From an uncultured Gellertiella sp. (lineage in GTDB: Bacteria; Pseudomonadota; Alphaproteobacteria; Rhizobiales; Rhizobiaceae): 64,000 nt of DNA. The stretch lies in NCBI RefSeq assembly GCF_963457605.1, contig NZ_OY735139.1, positions 868,001 through 932,000 on the forward strand, written 5' to 3'. The notes under the pieces were generated by a model, which was not told the DNA's origin, did no database searches, and worked only from the letters and a program-made list of their open reading frames with translations. Every line of letters begins with the position of its first letter. The first letter of the stretch is position 1. The position numbers were made by a program, and so were the translations under genes. Positions 17,194-26,410 of the stretch are shown here, in pieces.

Positions 17194-18351
17194 TCAGAAC
17201 CGCCGCGAGATATCAACCCTGATCCCGAAGGTTTCCTCGCCGCGCTGCGACAGGGCAACCTGGACGCCGCCGACAAAGGTCCAGCCCTCGCGGGTGGAAA
17301 GCGTCAGTTCCGGATCGAGAAGCAGAAAATAGCCTGAACCGTCGAGGCCGGAATAGCCGACGTCAAACCCGAGGCCCGGCGTCAGGGCAAGGCCGTTGGC
17401 CAGCGCATATTCGCGGCAAATGTCGAAACCGACGCTGCCGCGCAGCTGCATGGCGCGAAATCCGCGGATTTCGTGCATGTTGCCCGAACCGTCGAGGATG
17501 TCATGACCGGCCACGGTCTCGTCGAGATAGCTGACCTTCAGCCGGGGCGTGAAGGTGATCTTGTTGCCGAACAGGATCTCGCGGCGCAGCGTGCCCCGCA
17601 GCACCCAGAGCGACGAATTGAAACTGCCCGTTGCCCTGCCCGTATCCACCTCGTTGCGGGTCTGGCCGTAAAGCAGATCCACATCCAGAAACAGGTTGCG
17701 CAGCAGTTCCGCCGAGGCATTCGGCCCGGCAAGCCAGCCATTGCCGCGTATGCCGGACCCCTCGTCCAGCGGATCGCTGTAGCGGTGGTAATGAACGGAG
17801 GAGCCGATGCTCAAGCGCGGCATGACGAGATAGTCGCTACCGACAGAAACCAGAAGGAAGCTGCCCCAGTCGCTGGTCTTGCCACTGCCGTCGTCAATCC
17901 GGTTGTGAATGCGCAGCGCACCATTGGCCCAGACATTGAAGGCCCCCGCCTCCAGACCCGGAAGCGGCAGGTCGACGATATGGCTGGCGGAAAACCGGCC
18001 TTCGAGCCCGTCGGCAGTCGGTGTTGCGGCATAGCGGTAGGGCTTGTCCGCCTTGACCGCCCGGTGCCGGTCCAGCAGGCCGGGAACCGACAGGCCCTCC
18101 GCCAGCCAGTCCTGCCGCGCCGGAACAAACACCCGCTCACGGGTGCCGGGGGAATAGACACCAGAGACCACGTTGACCGCAACGGCATCAGCAGCCCCGG
18201 CCGTTGCGAGAAGACCGGGATGGAAGAACCCGAGGACGGCAAACAGCAGCGCAAGCAGCAGCCGCAGCGCCCCGCACCCGGGCAGCAGGCGCGGCTGGAC
18301 ATTGCGCCGCCCTCTCCTGTCGATCCCGTTGCCGTCAATAGGGTCTGCCAT
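17194..18351 (-). CDS. Outer-membrane beta-barrel protein resembling an autotransporter translocator domain
   Basis: 385 residues. A hydrophobic segment at about residues 28-52 (LRLLLALLFAVLGFFHPGLL) acts as an export signal. The remainder alternates polar and aromatic residues like beta-strands (WGSFLLVSVGSDYLVMPRLS, SSLWVLRGTLRREILF, LKVSYLDETVAG). It ends with RVDISRRF, and a terminal phenylalanine is the hallmark of BAM-inserted outer-membrane proteins. The pattern resembles the C-terminal barrel of rhizobial autotransporters, but there is hardly any passenger (under ~100 residues). It lies 5 kb from the giant repeat gene. A role as a partner translocator is speculative. Confidence 0.7.
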   Translation of the reverse strand: MADPIDGNGIDRRGRRNVQPRLLPGCGALRLLLALLFAVLGFFHPGLLATAGAADAVAVNVVSGVYSPGTRERVFVPARQDWLAEGLSVPGLLDRHRAVKADKPYRYAATPTADGLEGRFSASHIVDLPLPGLEAGAFNVWANGALRIHNRIDDGSGKTSDWGSFLLVSVGSDYLVMPRLSIGSSVHYHRYSDPLDEGSGIRGNGWLAGPNASAELLRNLFLDVDLLYGQTRNEVDTGRATGSFNSSLWVLRGTLRREILFGNKITFTPRLKVSYLDETVAGHDILDGSGNMHEIRGFRAMQLRGSVGFDICREYALANGLALTPGLGFDVGYSGLDGSGYFLLLDPELTLSTREGWTFVGGVQVALSQRGEETFGIRVDISRRF

Positions 18352-18460
18352 GACACTCCGCCCGCTTGCCTCCGGAATCAGGGTGATGCCGGAACGGATG
18401 TGTCTGAGGCAGCGGCAGGCGCCACATGTTGCCGGATTGGCGAAAAAACATTATTGCCTA

Positions 18461-18501
18461 AAACATAAATCCGTAATTTAGAAAATTAGGGATTTATGCT
18501 T
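18461..18501. promoter_or_regulatory. 20-bp imperfect inverted repeat upstream of beta-barrel gene
   Basis: The left arm at 18461-18480 and right arm at 18482-18501 pair with three mismatches. The core CATAAATCC / GGATTTATG is perfect. It lies about 110 bp upstream of the barrel gene start and downstream of the DUF2188 gene. It is AT-rich, without the GC stem and T-run of a terminator, so an operator is more likely. Confidence 0.45.
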
Positions 18502-18607
18502 AAGGTCGGGTTAACGCCGCAGCCCCCGGATCGCAATCTGCCGGAACTTTCACGCAGACTGCGTCCACCCTGCGAGGAGCGGGCCGGATCAGCCCTGCCG
18601 GAAGGCG

Positions 18608-18871
18608 CTATTTCGGACGGGCATCCGGCGCGCTGTCGATGACTTCCGTTTCCGGCCGGTCGCCGCCATCGGCAAACTCCTCGTGCCAGACGCCGTTTTC
18701 GTCCTGATAACTGATCTCCTCGCCCTCGCCGCCCACCTGCTGTTCGGCAGCGACGATACGTGCCGCCTCGACGGCCTCGGCATGGGACCGGAAGGTTTCC
18801 GAATAGACATCGTGAAACCGGTAGGCCCAGCCGCCATCATGCGGCACCACTTCATAAACAACCTTGGTCAT
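18608..18871 (-). CDS. DUF2188-type small protein
   Basis: 87 residues. Start ATG 18871 has GGAGG six bases upstream. The N-terminal ~45 residues (YEVVPHDGGWAYRF, then a helix rich in AEAVEAARIVAAEQQ) match the pattern of DUF2188 proteins, small stress-associated proteins of unknown function. The C-terminus is acidic and proline-rich. It stands alone between aatA and the beta-barrel gene. No function can be assigned. Confidence 0.75.
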   Translation of the reverse strand: MTKVVYEVVPHDGGWAYRFHDVYSETFRSHAEAVEAARIVAAEQQVGGEGEEISYQDENGVWHEEFADGGDRPETEVIDSAPDARPK

Positions 18872-18994
18872 GTTCGCCTCCGCGTTTTTCTGGACGGTGC
18901 AAGCGGCTGCGACCCGCCGCCCGCCCGTCTTCCCCAAACGCGCCGGACAGCAAAACGGTTCACCGGTTTTGCGGGAGTTGGCCGGTGAATCAAA

Positions 18995-19018
18995 AAACCC
19001 GCCGTCGCCGGCGGGTTT
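18995..19018 (-). terminator. Rho-independent terminator of aatA
   Basis: AAACCCGCC (18995-19003) pairs with GGCGGGTTT (19010-19018). On the minus strand the stem is followed by a run of six T. It lies 27 bp past the aatA stop. Confidence 0.85.
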
Positions 19019-19044
19019 CAGGAAAGGGCAAGGGCGAGCGCTGC

Positions 19045-20391
<1,347 letters not shown>

Positions 20392-20476
20392 TTACCCTGT
20401 CGATTCACGGCGGGGTAATAGTTCCTAAATATAATAGTTTCGGTTCAGTGAATGACTCACCGGATGGAACAATGCC

Positions 20477-21415
20477 ATGACGGCCCGCAAGAGCTTCGAT
20501 GTCTTTCTTCGTGACGCAGACGGATCCTTCTCCTGCGCCTACGGTCCCTTTACCCTGCACACCGCCTTCCAGCCGATGCTGGAGCCGCAATCCGGCACCA
20601 TGTGCATTGCCGGCTATCACGGCCAGATCCGGATAGAGCGGACCGGCGACAGCTACACGCCGTCCGAATTCTTCAATACGGTCGACATCAAGGATATGGC
20701 GGCGATCGATTGCCAGATGGCCGCGCTGCATCTCCAGAATGCCGTGATCTTTGCGGGCAGCCACGCCAGCTTTCATGTGGCCCGCAATCCACGCTATTTC
20801 CACACGCTGCCCGACATGCGCGAAGACGCGGAACGGTTGCGACAACAGGCGGTCGCGGTCGGCATCGAGCCGAGGCGGGTGGTGTGCGAATTGCAATTGC
20901 GCGACTATGAAGATTTGCAGCGGGCCACGCTGTTTGCCGGTCACCTGCGCCGCGCCGGCTTCCAGATCGGCATCGACGGCTATGCCGGGGAAGAACAGGA
21001 CATGGCGCGGCTGCGGGAGATCCGCCCGAGTTTCGTGCGCTTCGATACCGGCTGGACCAGCGAATTCCTGAAGAGTTCCGCCGGAACCGCGCTGCTCCGG
21101 GTGATCATCCGGCAGTTCCGCGACCAGTCGATCAAGCCGGTCATCTCGGGCATCGAAGACGAGTTGCAGGTGGAAATCCTCGAACGCATCGGCGTGCCGC
21201 GCCTGCAGGGCCATGCGCTGGCCTGGCCGGAACGGGCACCCGCCACCTTCGAGGACCGTTTTGCAGCAGCAGGCGAACCCGCCGCCCCGGTTGAGCGGCT
21301 CCGCCTGCGCCAGGTCCATCCCGCCACCACCGACGCCACGCCGGAAGATTATCTGCCGTCCCGCAAGGCCATACGCCGCAACGCCCCGGTTTTCGGTCGC
21401 CGCGGGCTCGCCTGA
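20477..21415 (+). CDS. Degenerate EAL-domain protein, probably not catalytic
   Basis: 312 residues. The fold pattern of an EAL phosphodiesterase is visible: FTLHTAFQPMLEPQSGTM at the start, the strand VVCELQL, IGIDGYAGEEQDMARLREIR, then RFDTGW, and VISGIEDE near the C-terminus. The catalytic signature is lost. The EAL tripeptide is replaced, the glutamate strand reads CELQ instead of EITE, and the DDFG metal site reads IDGYAG. It therefore likely binds c-di-GMP or a protein partner rather than hydrolysing c-di-GMP. No GGDEF domain is present. It is divergent from aatA; a possible small membrane protein follows. Confidence 0.8.
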   Translation: MTARKSFDVFLRDADGSFSCAYGPFTLHTAFQPMLEPQSGTMCIAGYHGQIRIERTGDSYTPSEFFNTVDIKDMAAIDCQMAALHLQNAVIFAGSHASFHVARNPRYFHTLPDMREDAERLRQQAVAVGIEPRRVVCELQLRDYEDLQRATLFAGHLRRAGFQIGIDGYAGEEQDMARLREIRPSFVRFDTGWTSEFLKSSAGTALLRVIIRQFRDQSIKPVISGIEDELQVEILERIGVPRLQGHALAWPERAPATFEDRFAAAGEPAAPVERLRLRQVHPATTDATPEDYLPSRKAIRRNAPVFGRRGLA

Positions 21416-21553
21416 CCCCGGCCCGCCGCCGCATCCGGCCATATCCAGACTAAAAAATCCGTGCCGGATGCGTCTTTTCAAGCATTGCAGCGTTTTATTG
21501 CCATGATTGCTTGTCAAGAGACACGGCAAAGACCTGCAAGTGGGTATGATCGC

Positions 21554-21685
21554 ATGTTTATCGATGACGAAATTCTCGCCGAAAAGCACCGCCGGACCGA
21601 TCCCTACCCGGCGCTGATCATCGCGATGACCACGCTGATTGCCTGCCTGATGACCGTCGCCAGCGCCTTTACCGTTGCGGCTTGA
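21554..21685 (+). CDS. Possible 43-residue single-pass membrane protein
   Basis: A short open frame with a charged N-terminal part (DDEILAEKHRRTDPY) and a hydrophobic C-terminal helix (ALIIAMTTLIACLMTVASAF). This is a believable small membrane protein. The ribosome-binding site is weak. It lies in the gap between the EAL-like gene and a convergent methyltransferase gene. Coding status is uncertain. Confidence 0.4.
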   Translation: MFIDDEILAEKHRRTDPYPALIIAMTTLIACLMTVASAFTVAA

Positions 21686-21697
21686 TGTCCTGCGGAT

Positions 21698-22510
21698 TTA
21701 CTTGCGCGCCATAACAAGATGCGCCGAAATCCTGCCTTCGATGGGGCCGTCGCCAAAATGCGTGCCGAGCCGGGCCGCAACCGAATGTGTGACCGCCTCC
21801 AGTTCACCCGGTGCCCGGGCCTCGATCTCCATGCGCAGCGGCGTTCCCTGGCAATAGGCAGTTGCGGCTTCCAGCGCCGAGCCCGCATGCGAGACGGTCG
21901 CCACGGTCTCAAAGACAACCTCGCTGAACCCCGCCTGCTTCAACGCCGCAACGATGTCATCCTCCTGATAATAGCCGTGCGGCGTGCGCTCCATGAAAAC
22001 CGGCGGATCTGCCGCAAAGCGGGTGGCAAGCTCCACTTGAACAACGCTGACAAACTCATTGGCGGCAAGCTCATCCCAGACGGCCAGCAGATAGGTGCCT
22101 CCGTTCCGCAAGACGCGATGCACCTCCCTGTAGCTTTGCAGCTTGTCGGGAAAGAACATCACCCCGAACTGGCAGATCGCAACATCGAAGCTGCCGTCAT
22201 CAAACGGCAGCGCCTGTGCATCGACCTTCCTGAAGGACACGTTGTCCCGCTCGGGCTGAAGGCCCTGCGCGATGTCGAGCATGGGCTGGTTGAGATCGGT
22301 TGCGATGATGGCGACGGATGGACCGCACCGTGTCGCAAGTTCGCGCGTCACAGCCCCGGTACCGGCTGCTATTTCCAGAACCCGCGCCGGCACCAGCGTG
22401 CAGGCGCGCAGCGCCATTTCGCGCGCATAGGGCTCAAAGATCATCGGAACCATAAGACGCTGGTAGATCTCGGGTATCGACCCCGCAAATGCTTCGTGGT
22501 CCGTCGCCAT
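21698..22510 (-). CDS. Class I SAM-dependent methyltransferase (Methyltransf_11 type)
   Basis: 270 residues. The SAM-binding motif I is VLEIAAGTGAVTREL at about residues 44-58. The acidic loop is ATDLNQPMLDIA, followed by VDAQALPFDDGSFDVAICQF for motifs II/III, the pattern of small-molecule methyltransferases of the UbiE/Methyltransf_11 group. Its substrate cannot be told. It is followed upstream (110 bp) by a FAD oxidoreductase gene in the same direction, with which it may be co-transcribed. Confidence 0.88.
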   Translation of the reverse strand: MATDHEAFAGSIPEIYQRLMVPMIFEPYAREMALRACTLVPARVLEIAAGTGAVTRELATRCGPSVAIIATDLNQPMLDIAQGLQPERDNVSFRKVDAQALPFDDGSFDVAICQFGVMFFPDKLQSYREVHRVLRNGGTYLLAVWDELAANEFVSVVQVELATRFAADPPVFMERTPHGYYQEDDIVAALKQAGFSEVVFETVATVSHAGSALEAATAYCQGTPLRMEIEARAPGELEAVTHSVAARLGTHFGDGPIEGRISAHLVMARK

Positions 22511-22619
22511 GGCTGTCTCCTGCGCCTCAAAGAAACACCCTACTCCAATGCCAGGAGGGCGGCAACCAGACTTGCCCGCGCAGAGCCGCAGAGCGCAGGC
22601 GGCAGCCCTGCAATCGCGG

Positions 22620-23972
22620 CTACACCCCGCCCATCACACGGATCGCACTTCCGTCCGAAAACCGTGCCAGCCGGAATTCATGCGGGTCGACAGTTGGCTG
22701 TTCGCCGGTGACGAGATCGGCGGCAAGCCGTCCCGCAGCCGGTGAAATGCCAAAACCGTGGCCGGAAAAACCCGTGGCAATCGCCAGCCCTTCCCGGCCC
22801 TCGACCGTCGAAATCACCGGAACGGCGTCCGGTGTGACGTCGATCATGCCTGCCCAGGTCTGGCGGATGTCGGCGGCGCGAAAGGCCGGGAATTCCTGCT
22901 TCAGCCGGGCCAGAGCCCGCATCAGGGTGGCCGTCGCCGGTCGCGGGTCGAGAACCCGGTAGCCGGTGAGCAAAGCCTGCTGGCCCTTGCGTCCGGCGGG
23001 CAGCATCCGCCATTCGTCCAGCCAGTGACGCGAGACCCGGGGCCGCAGCGACCGCCATTCCTGGCGCAGAACGGTGCTGAAACGGGCGGCATGGCGAAAG
23101 CTGTCCGGCACGATCTCGATGATGTTTTCTGCAGCCGAAGCAATCGTGTAGCCTCCGTCTGCCCGGCGGCGAAAGGCATATTTGTCGGTCCAGAGCGCGC
23201 CTGCCGGTCCGTCGAGCGGGCCGGTGCGCAGCACCGTGTTGAGGACCCGCAACTGCGGCAGGTCCAGACCTTCCAGCCGGGCAAGGCTGCCAGACCAGAC
23301 ACCGCCCGCGAGCACCACCGCCGCACACCGGACCGGGCCGCGTTCGGTTTCGACACCGGCAATCCGGCCATTCCGCCAGTCGATGCCGAGAACGGCGCAT
23401 CCGGTCACGATGGCAGCGCCGTGGCGGCGGGCAGCCTCGGCAACCGCCGGCGCCACGCGCTGCGGCTCGGCCCTGCCGTCGAGCGGCGCGTGCAATGCCG
23501 CCCGCGCCCGGGTCGAAAGTCCGGGAAACTGCTGTTTCAGCCCCTCCTGCGTCAGCATGGCAAGACCGGCCCAATCCCCCCTGTCGAGACCATAGCCGCC
23601 GCGCTGCATCTCCCCGAGCCACCCTTCATGGCTCGCCAGCGCCTCCGGCGTTTCGCAGGCAAAGGTGATGCCGGAGCGCACGAAGCCGGTCTGCGCCTCC
23701 AGCCGCCTGTCCAGCCCGTCCCAGAGCCGCATCGCGAGCGCCATCAGCGGCACCTCGCGCGGGTCACGCATCGCAAGCCGCACCCAGCCCCAGTTGCGGC
23801 TCGACTGCTCCCCCCCGATCTCGCCCTTTTCGCTCAGCAGCACCCGCTTGCCCCGCTCGGCAAGCTCCAGCGCCGTGAACGCGCCGATCACGCCTCCCCC
23901 GATCACCACCACATCGACCGCATCAGGCAGAGCACTGTCACCGCGAAACGGCGTCAAGTCGGGGCCGGGCAT
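22620..23972 (-). CDS. FAD-dependent oxidoreductase of the D-amino acid oxidase (DAO) family
   Basis: 450 residues. The dinucleotide-binding motif VVVIGGGVIGAFTALELAERG lies at about residues 21-41. It is followed by GGEQSSRNWGWVRLAMRDPR, a stretch typical of the large DAO-type group that oxidises amines or amino acids. WAGMIDVTPDAVPVI and TGFSGHGFGISPAAGRL near the C-terminus close the FAD site. It is cytoplasmic or membrane-associated, with no signal peptide. Substrate unknown; D-amino acid or opine-type dehydrogenases are possible relatives. It reads toward the methyltransferase gene. Confidence 0.88.
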   Translation of the reverse strand: MPGPDLTPFRGDSALPDAVDVVVIGGGVIGAFTALELAERGKRVLLSEKGEIGGEQSSRNWGWVRLAMRDPREVPLMALAMRLWDGLDRRLEAQTGFVRSGITFACETPEALASHEGWLGEMQRGGYGLDRGDWAGLAMLTQEGLKQQFPGLSTRARAALHAPLDGRAEPQRVAPAVAEAARRHGAAIVTGCAVLGIDWRNGRIAGVETERGPVRCAAVVLAGGVWSGSLARLEGLDLPQLRVLNTVLRTGPLDGPAGALWTDKYAFRRRADGGYTIASAAENIIEIVPDSFRHAARFSTVLRQEWRSLRPRVSRHWLDEWRMLPAGRKGQQALLTGYRVLDPRPATATLMRALARLKQEFPAFRAADIRQTWAGMIDVTPDAVPVISTVEGREGLAIATGFSGHGFGISPAAGRLAADLVTGEQPTVDPHEFRLARFSDGSAIRVMGGV

Positions 23973-24383
23973 GGAGGTCTCCTCTGGGGGGCAAGGCCGA
24001 TATTTTTATTTTGCTGGCTGCGTCTGGAAGTTCCACGGTATTTCGATAAGAAGCAAGCCGCTTGCGCGCCGATGCGGTGAGCCCGATTTATACCAAAGAT
24101 CATTGATAGGAACCCATTGGATGGCAGGGAAACGGTTGCCGGGTAGGAGAATACCGCAGGGCGATGCCAAAAGCATCGGCCGAGGATTTCGACGCCCTCC
24201 GGTGGCCGATTTCCCTGCCACCCGCGGGCCGGTCGCTTTCGGCTTCCGGACGGCGTCGAAAATCCTCGCCGGGCCTTCGGGTCCGACTGCGGTTTTCTCC
24301 TGGCCGGAAACCGAAATCGATCCGGTCCAATGGGTTCCTATCAATGATCTTTGGTATTACCCGTGCCACAGGATGGAGCCCAC
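23973..24383. other. Intergenic region mostly filled by a palindromic element
   Basis: A 411-bp gap between two divergently read genes. Positions 24090-24357 are the palindromic element described separately. The remaining ~115 bp on the left and 26 bp on the right hold no recognisable gene. Confidence 0.7.
24090..24357. mobile_element. 268-bp MITE-like palindromic element with 32-bp perfect terminal inverted repeats
   Basis: The ends 24090-24121 and 24326-24357 are perfect 32-bp inverted repeats, beginning ATACCAAAGATCATTGATAG. The interior also pairs: GGAGAAtACCGCAG on the left with its complement on the right, and GAGGATTTCGACGCC against its near complement. Almost the whole element is thus an imperfect palindrome. 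No transposase gene lies inside. The right end is 26 bp from the EamA gene start. A 20-bp fragment of the terminal repeat recurs at 34383. It is a non-autonomous element or a long REP-type sequence. Confidence 0.8.
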
Positions 24384-25295
24384 ATGACCCGCTGGCAGGC
24401 CAATCTCGTCTTGCTGATCTCGGCTGCCATCTGGGGCGGCGGCTTTGTCGCGCAATCGACGGCGATGCGCTCGATCGGGCCGTTCTGGTTCATCGGCCTG
24501 CGCTTTGCCGTGGCGACGCTCTGCGTGCTGCCTTTTGCGCTCGCCGAGGGGAAGAGGGTCACGACACCGCTTTCCGGCAGGCATGTCGGCAGCTTCCTGC
24601 TGATCGGCCTGGCGCTGTTCATGGGGGCCTCCACCCAGCAGGTCGGGCTTACCTTCACCACCGTCACCAATTCCAGCTTCCTCACCGGCCTCTATGTGGT
24701 CTTCGTTCCCGTCATTGCCGTGGTTTTCCTGCGCAAGTCGCCGCACTGGGTGATCTGGCCTGCCACATCGCTGGCCCTTCTCGGCATTTTCCTGCTCAGT
24801 GGTGGCAAGCTCGACCAGCTGAATGGCGGCGATGCCCTCACCATCCTCTGTGCGCTGTTCTGGGCGATCCAGCTGACGCTTGTGGGCATGTTCGTCGGCG
24901 AAAGCGGCAGGCCGCTGGCGCTGTCGACCGTGCAATTCGCCGTCTGCGCCGTCGGGGGGCTTGCCATCGCGGCCTGGCACGAGCCGATCAGCCTCGGCGC
25001 TGTCCTTTCGGCACGCGGTGAAATCCTCTATGTCGGGATTTTCTCCTCGGGCCTCGCCTTCGTGCTGCAGGTGGTGGCGCAACGCTACACGACCGCGCCG
25101 CAGGCCGCCGTGTTTCTCTCGGCAGAGGCGCTGTTCGGCGCGTTTTTCGGTGCCCTGCTGCTCGGCGAAAAACTCGGCCCCATCGGCTACTGGGGATGCG
25201 GGGTGATCTTCGCGGCGATGCTGATGGTGGAAACCGTGCCGGACCTGACCCGCTGGCTTGCCCGCAGATCCGCCACCATTTCTGCCCGCAGATAG
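24384..25295 (+). CDS. EamA-family (drug/metabolite superfamily) transporter
   Basis: 303 residues with about ten hydrophobic helices arranged as two EamA repeats. It opens with LVLLISAAIWGGGFVAQSTA, the usual first helix, and the second repeat begins near ALTILCALFWAIQLTLVGMF. It probably exports a metabolite across the inner membrane; the substrate is unknown. ATG 24384 has GGAG five bases upstream. The palindromic element at 24090-24357 ends 26 bp before the start, so it must lie in or replace part of the promoter or leader. Confidence 0.88.
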   Translation: MTRWQANLVLLISAAIWGGGFVAQSTAMRSIGPFWFIGLRFAVATLCVLPFALAEGKRVTTPLSGRHVGSFLLIGLALFMGASTQQVGLTFTTVTNSSFLTGLYVVFVPVIAVVFLRKSPHWVIWPATSLALLGIFLLSGGKLDQLNGGDALTILCALFWAIQLTLVGMFVGESGRPLALSTVQFAVCAVGGLAIAAWHEPISLGAVLSARGEILYVGIFSSGLAFVLQVVAQRYTTAPQAAVFLSAEALFGAFFGALLLGEKLGPIGYWGCGVIFAAMLMVETVPDLTRWLARRSATISARR

Positions 25296-25661
25296 GGAAA
25301 AATACATATTCTGGTTTCTCTGGACGATCGGCTCAAACAACCCCTGCTTGTTATTACTGAAGGGTAAAAAACGGGGCGGGGAGACAAAAACTTTTGCTTG
25401 CCAATTTGCGTTAAACGCAGCAATCTAATGCTGTTCGGGCATTTTTTGCGAGCACGGGAAGACCTGATAACCAGAACGCGCCGAGGTCGTAAATCGTCGG
25501 GTGGTCAGAGATGCTGGGGTTCGACAGAACCTCAGGATGCACTGGCCGCGATACAAGGGGCCCCTTCCCCCACTTCGAGGACTGCCTGCCCCACGTCCCT
25601 CCGGGGGCAATTTAGTGATGCTGCCCGGTCTGACACGGGCAGAGAGAAAAGGACTTGACGC
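25296..25661. other. Long leader/intergenic region ahead of cold-shock gene
   Basis: 366 bp without a convincing gene. It contains a small hairpin, CTGCCCG (25621-25627) with CGGGCAG (25636-25642), just before AAAGGA and the csp start. A long untranslated leader is common for csp genes and may control cold induction. No known riboswitch was recognised. Confidence 0.5.
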
Positions 25662-25877
25662 ATGGCCGAGAGTGGCACCGTAAAATTCTTCAACGCCGAC
25701 AAGGGCTTCGGTTTTATCAAGCCCGACAATGGCGGCGCTGATATCTTCGTGCATATTTCCGCAGTTCAGGCTTCCGGCCTCAATGGCCTTTCGGAAAATC
25801 AGAAAGTGTCCTTCGATACGGAACCGGATCGCCGCGGCAAGGGACCGAAGGCGGTCAATCTGCAGGTGTCCGGCTAA
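25662..25877 (+). CDS. Cold-shock domain protein (CspA family)
   Basis: 71 residues, one complete cold-shock domain. It is an RNA/ssDNA-binding chaperone that melts mRNA structure. Seen: GTVKFFNADKGFGFI with the RNP1 motif at about residues 5-19, DIFVHISAV as RNP2 at about 28-36, and a C-terminal KGPKAVNLQV. AAAGGA precedes the start. The upstream region is long, as usual for regulation at the mRNA level. Rhizobial genomes carry several such genes; which paralogue this is cannot be told. Confidence 0.95.
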   Translation: MAESGTVKFFNADKGFGFIKPDNGGADIFVHISAVQASGLNGLSENQKVSFDTEPDRRGKGPKAVNLQVSG

Positions 25878-26410
25878 ACCGCAAGCGGCAGCGCCTGACC
25901 GGCCGGAATTCGTCCGGCAAACAGCTCAAGGGATGTCTTTTGCGCAGCAACGGCGATCCCTGGCAGAACCAGTTCACGCCAGGTGACACGCGAAAACATC
26001 AAGGGGATAAAGGTTGCCTGGTTCGGCATGGACCCGGCAACCTCAAGGCGTTGATTGGCCCGCCACAGCCATGCCCGTTGCCAAAGCCAATCAGTGCCCG
26101 CGTCATCGCCAACCGCTACGTCTGGTGACAGGGGTGCCCGTTGCGTTTTTCGGGCAAGACAGCGAAAGGCGGGATGCATGTCCTTCCATCGCGTGTCCCT
26201 CGACAGCCAGAACCTGTCGGGTTCATACTGAACCAGACAGGTTCCGAATTTCTTCGTTTCCGCTTGTCATCTCACTCAAACTTGTTTGAGTGCTCAAAAA
26301 AGTTTGAGCGCTCAGCCAAGGTTTCCCTGACAAACTCTATTCCGGCAGATGCCGGCGGGAACGGCCCTCGCCTCTCCGAAAGCCTTTTCAGTCCGGCTGG
26401 CCAGGTCCGC
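25878..26410. other. Intergenic region with a degenerate mosaic repeat
   Basis: 533 bp between the csp gene and a convergent secreted-protein gene. Positions 26209-26338 are a degenerate copy of the mosaic repeat. The rest (25878-26208) has no open frame I would support and no clear RNA gene. Confidence 0.6.
26209..26338 (-). repeat. Mosaic intergenic repeat, locus A (degenerate, inverted)
   Basis: Read on the minus strand it shows the same order as the other copies: AGAGTTTGTCAGGGAAA, a GCTCAAAC / GTTTGAG palindrome zone, a GACAAGCGGAAACGAAG segment, and a final palindrome built on CCTGTCTGGTTCAGTATGAA. Many bases differ from loci B-E, so this is an older or diverged copy. Confidence 0.65.

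Noticed and set aside
25296-25661. Possible riboswitch or structured RNA ahead of the cold-shock gene
   Set aside because: Only a 7-bp hairpin is evident and no known riboswitch core was recognised. It is listed as a leader region only.
25874-26179. 101-codon minus-strand frame after the csp gene
   Set aside because: No ribosome-binding site, no family pattern, and it overlaps the csp 3' end.
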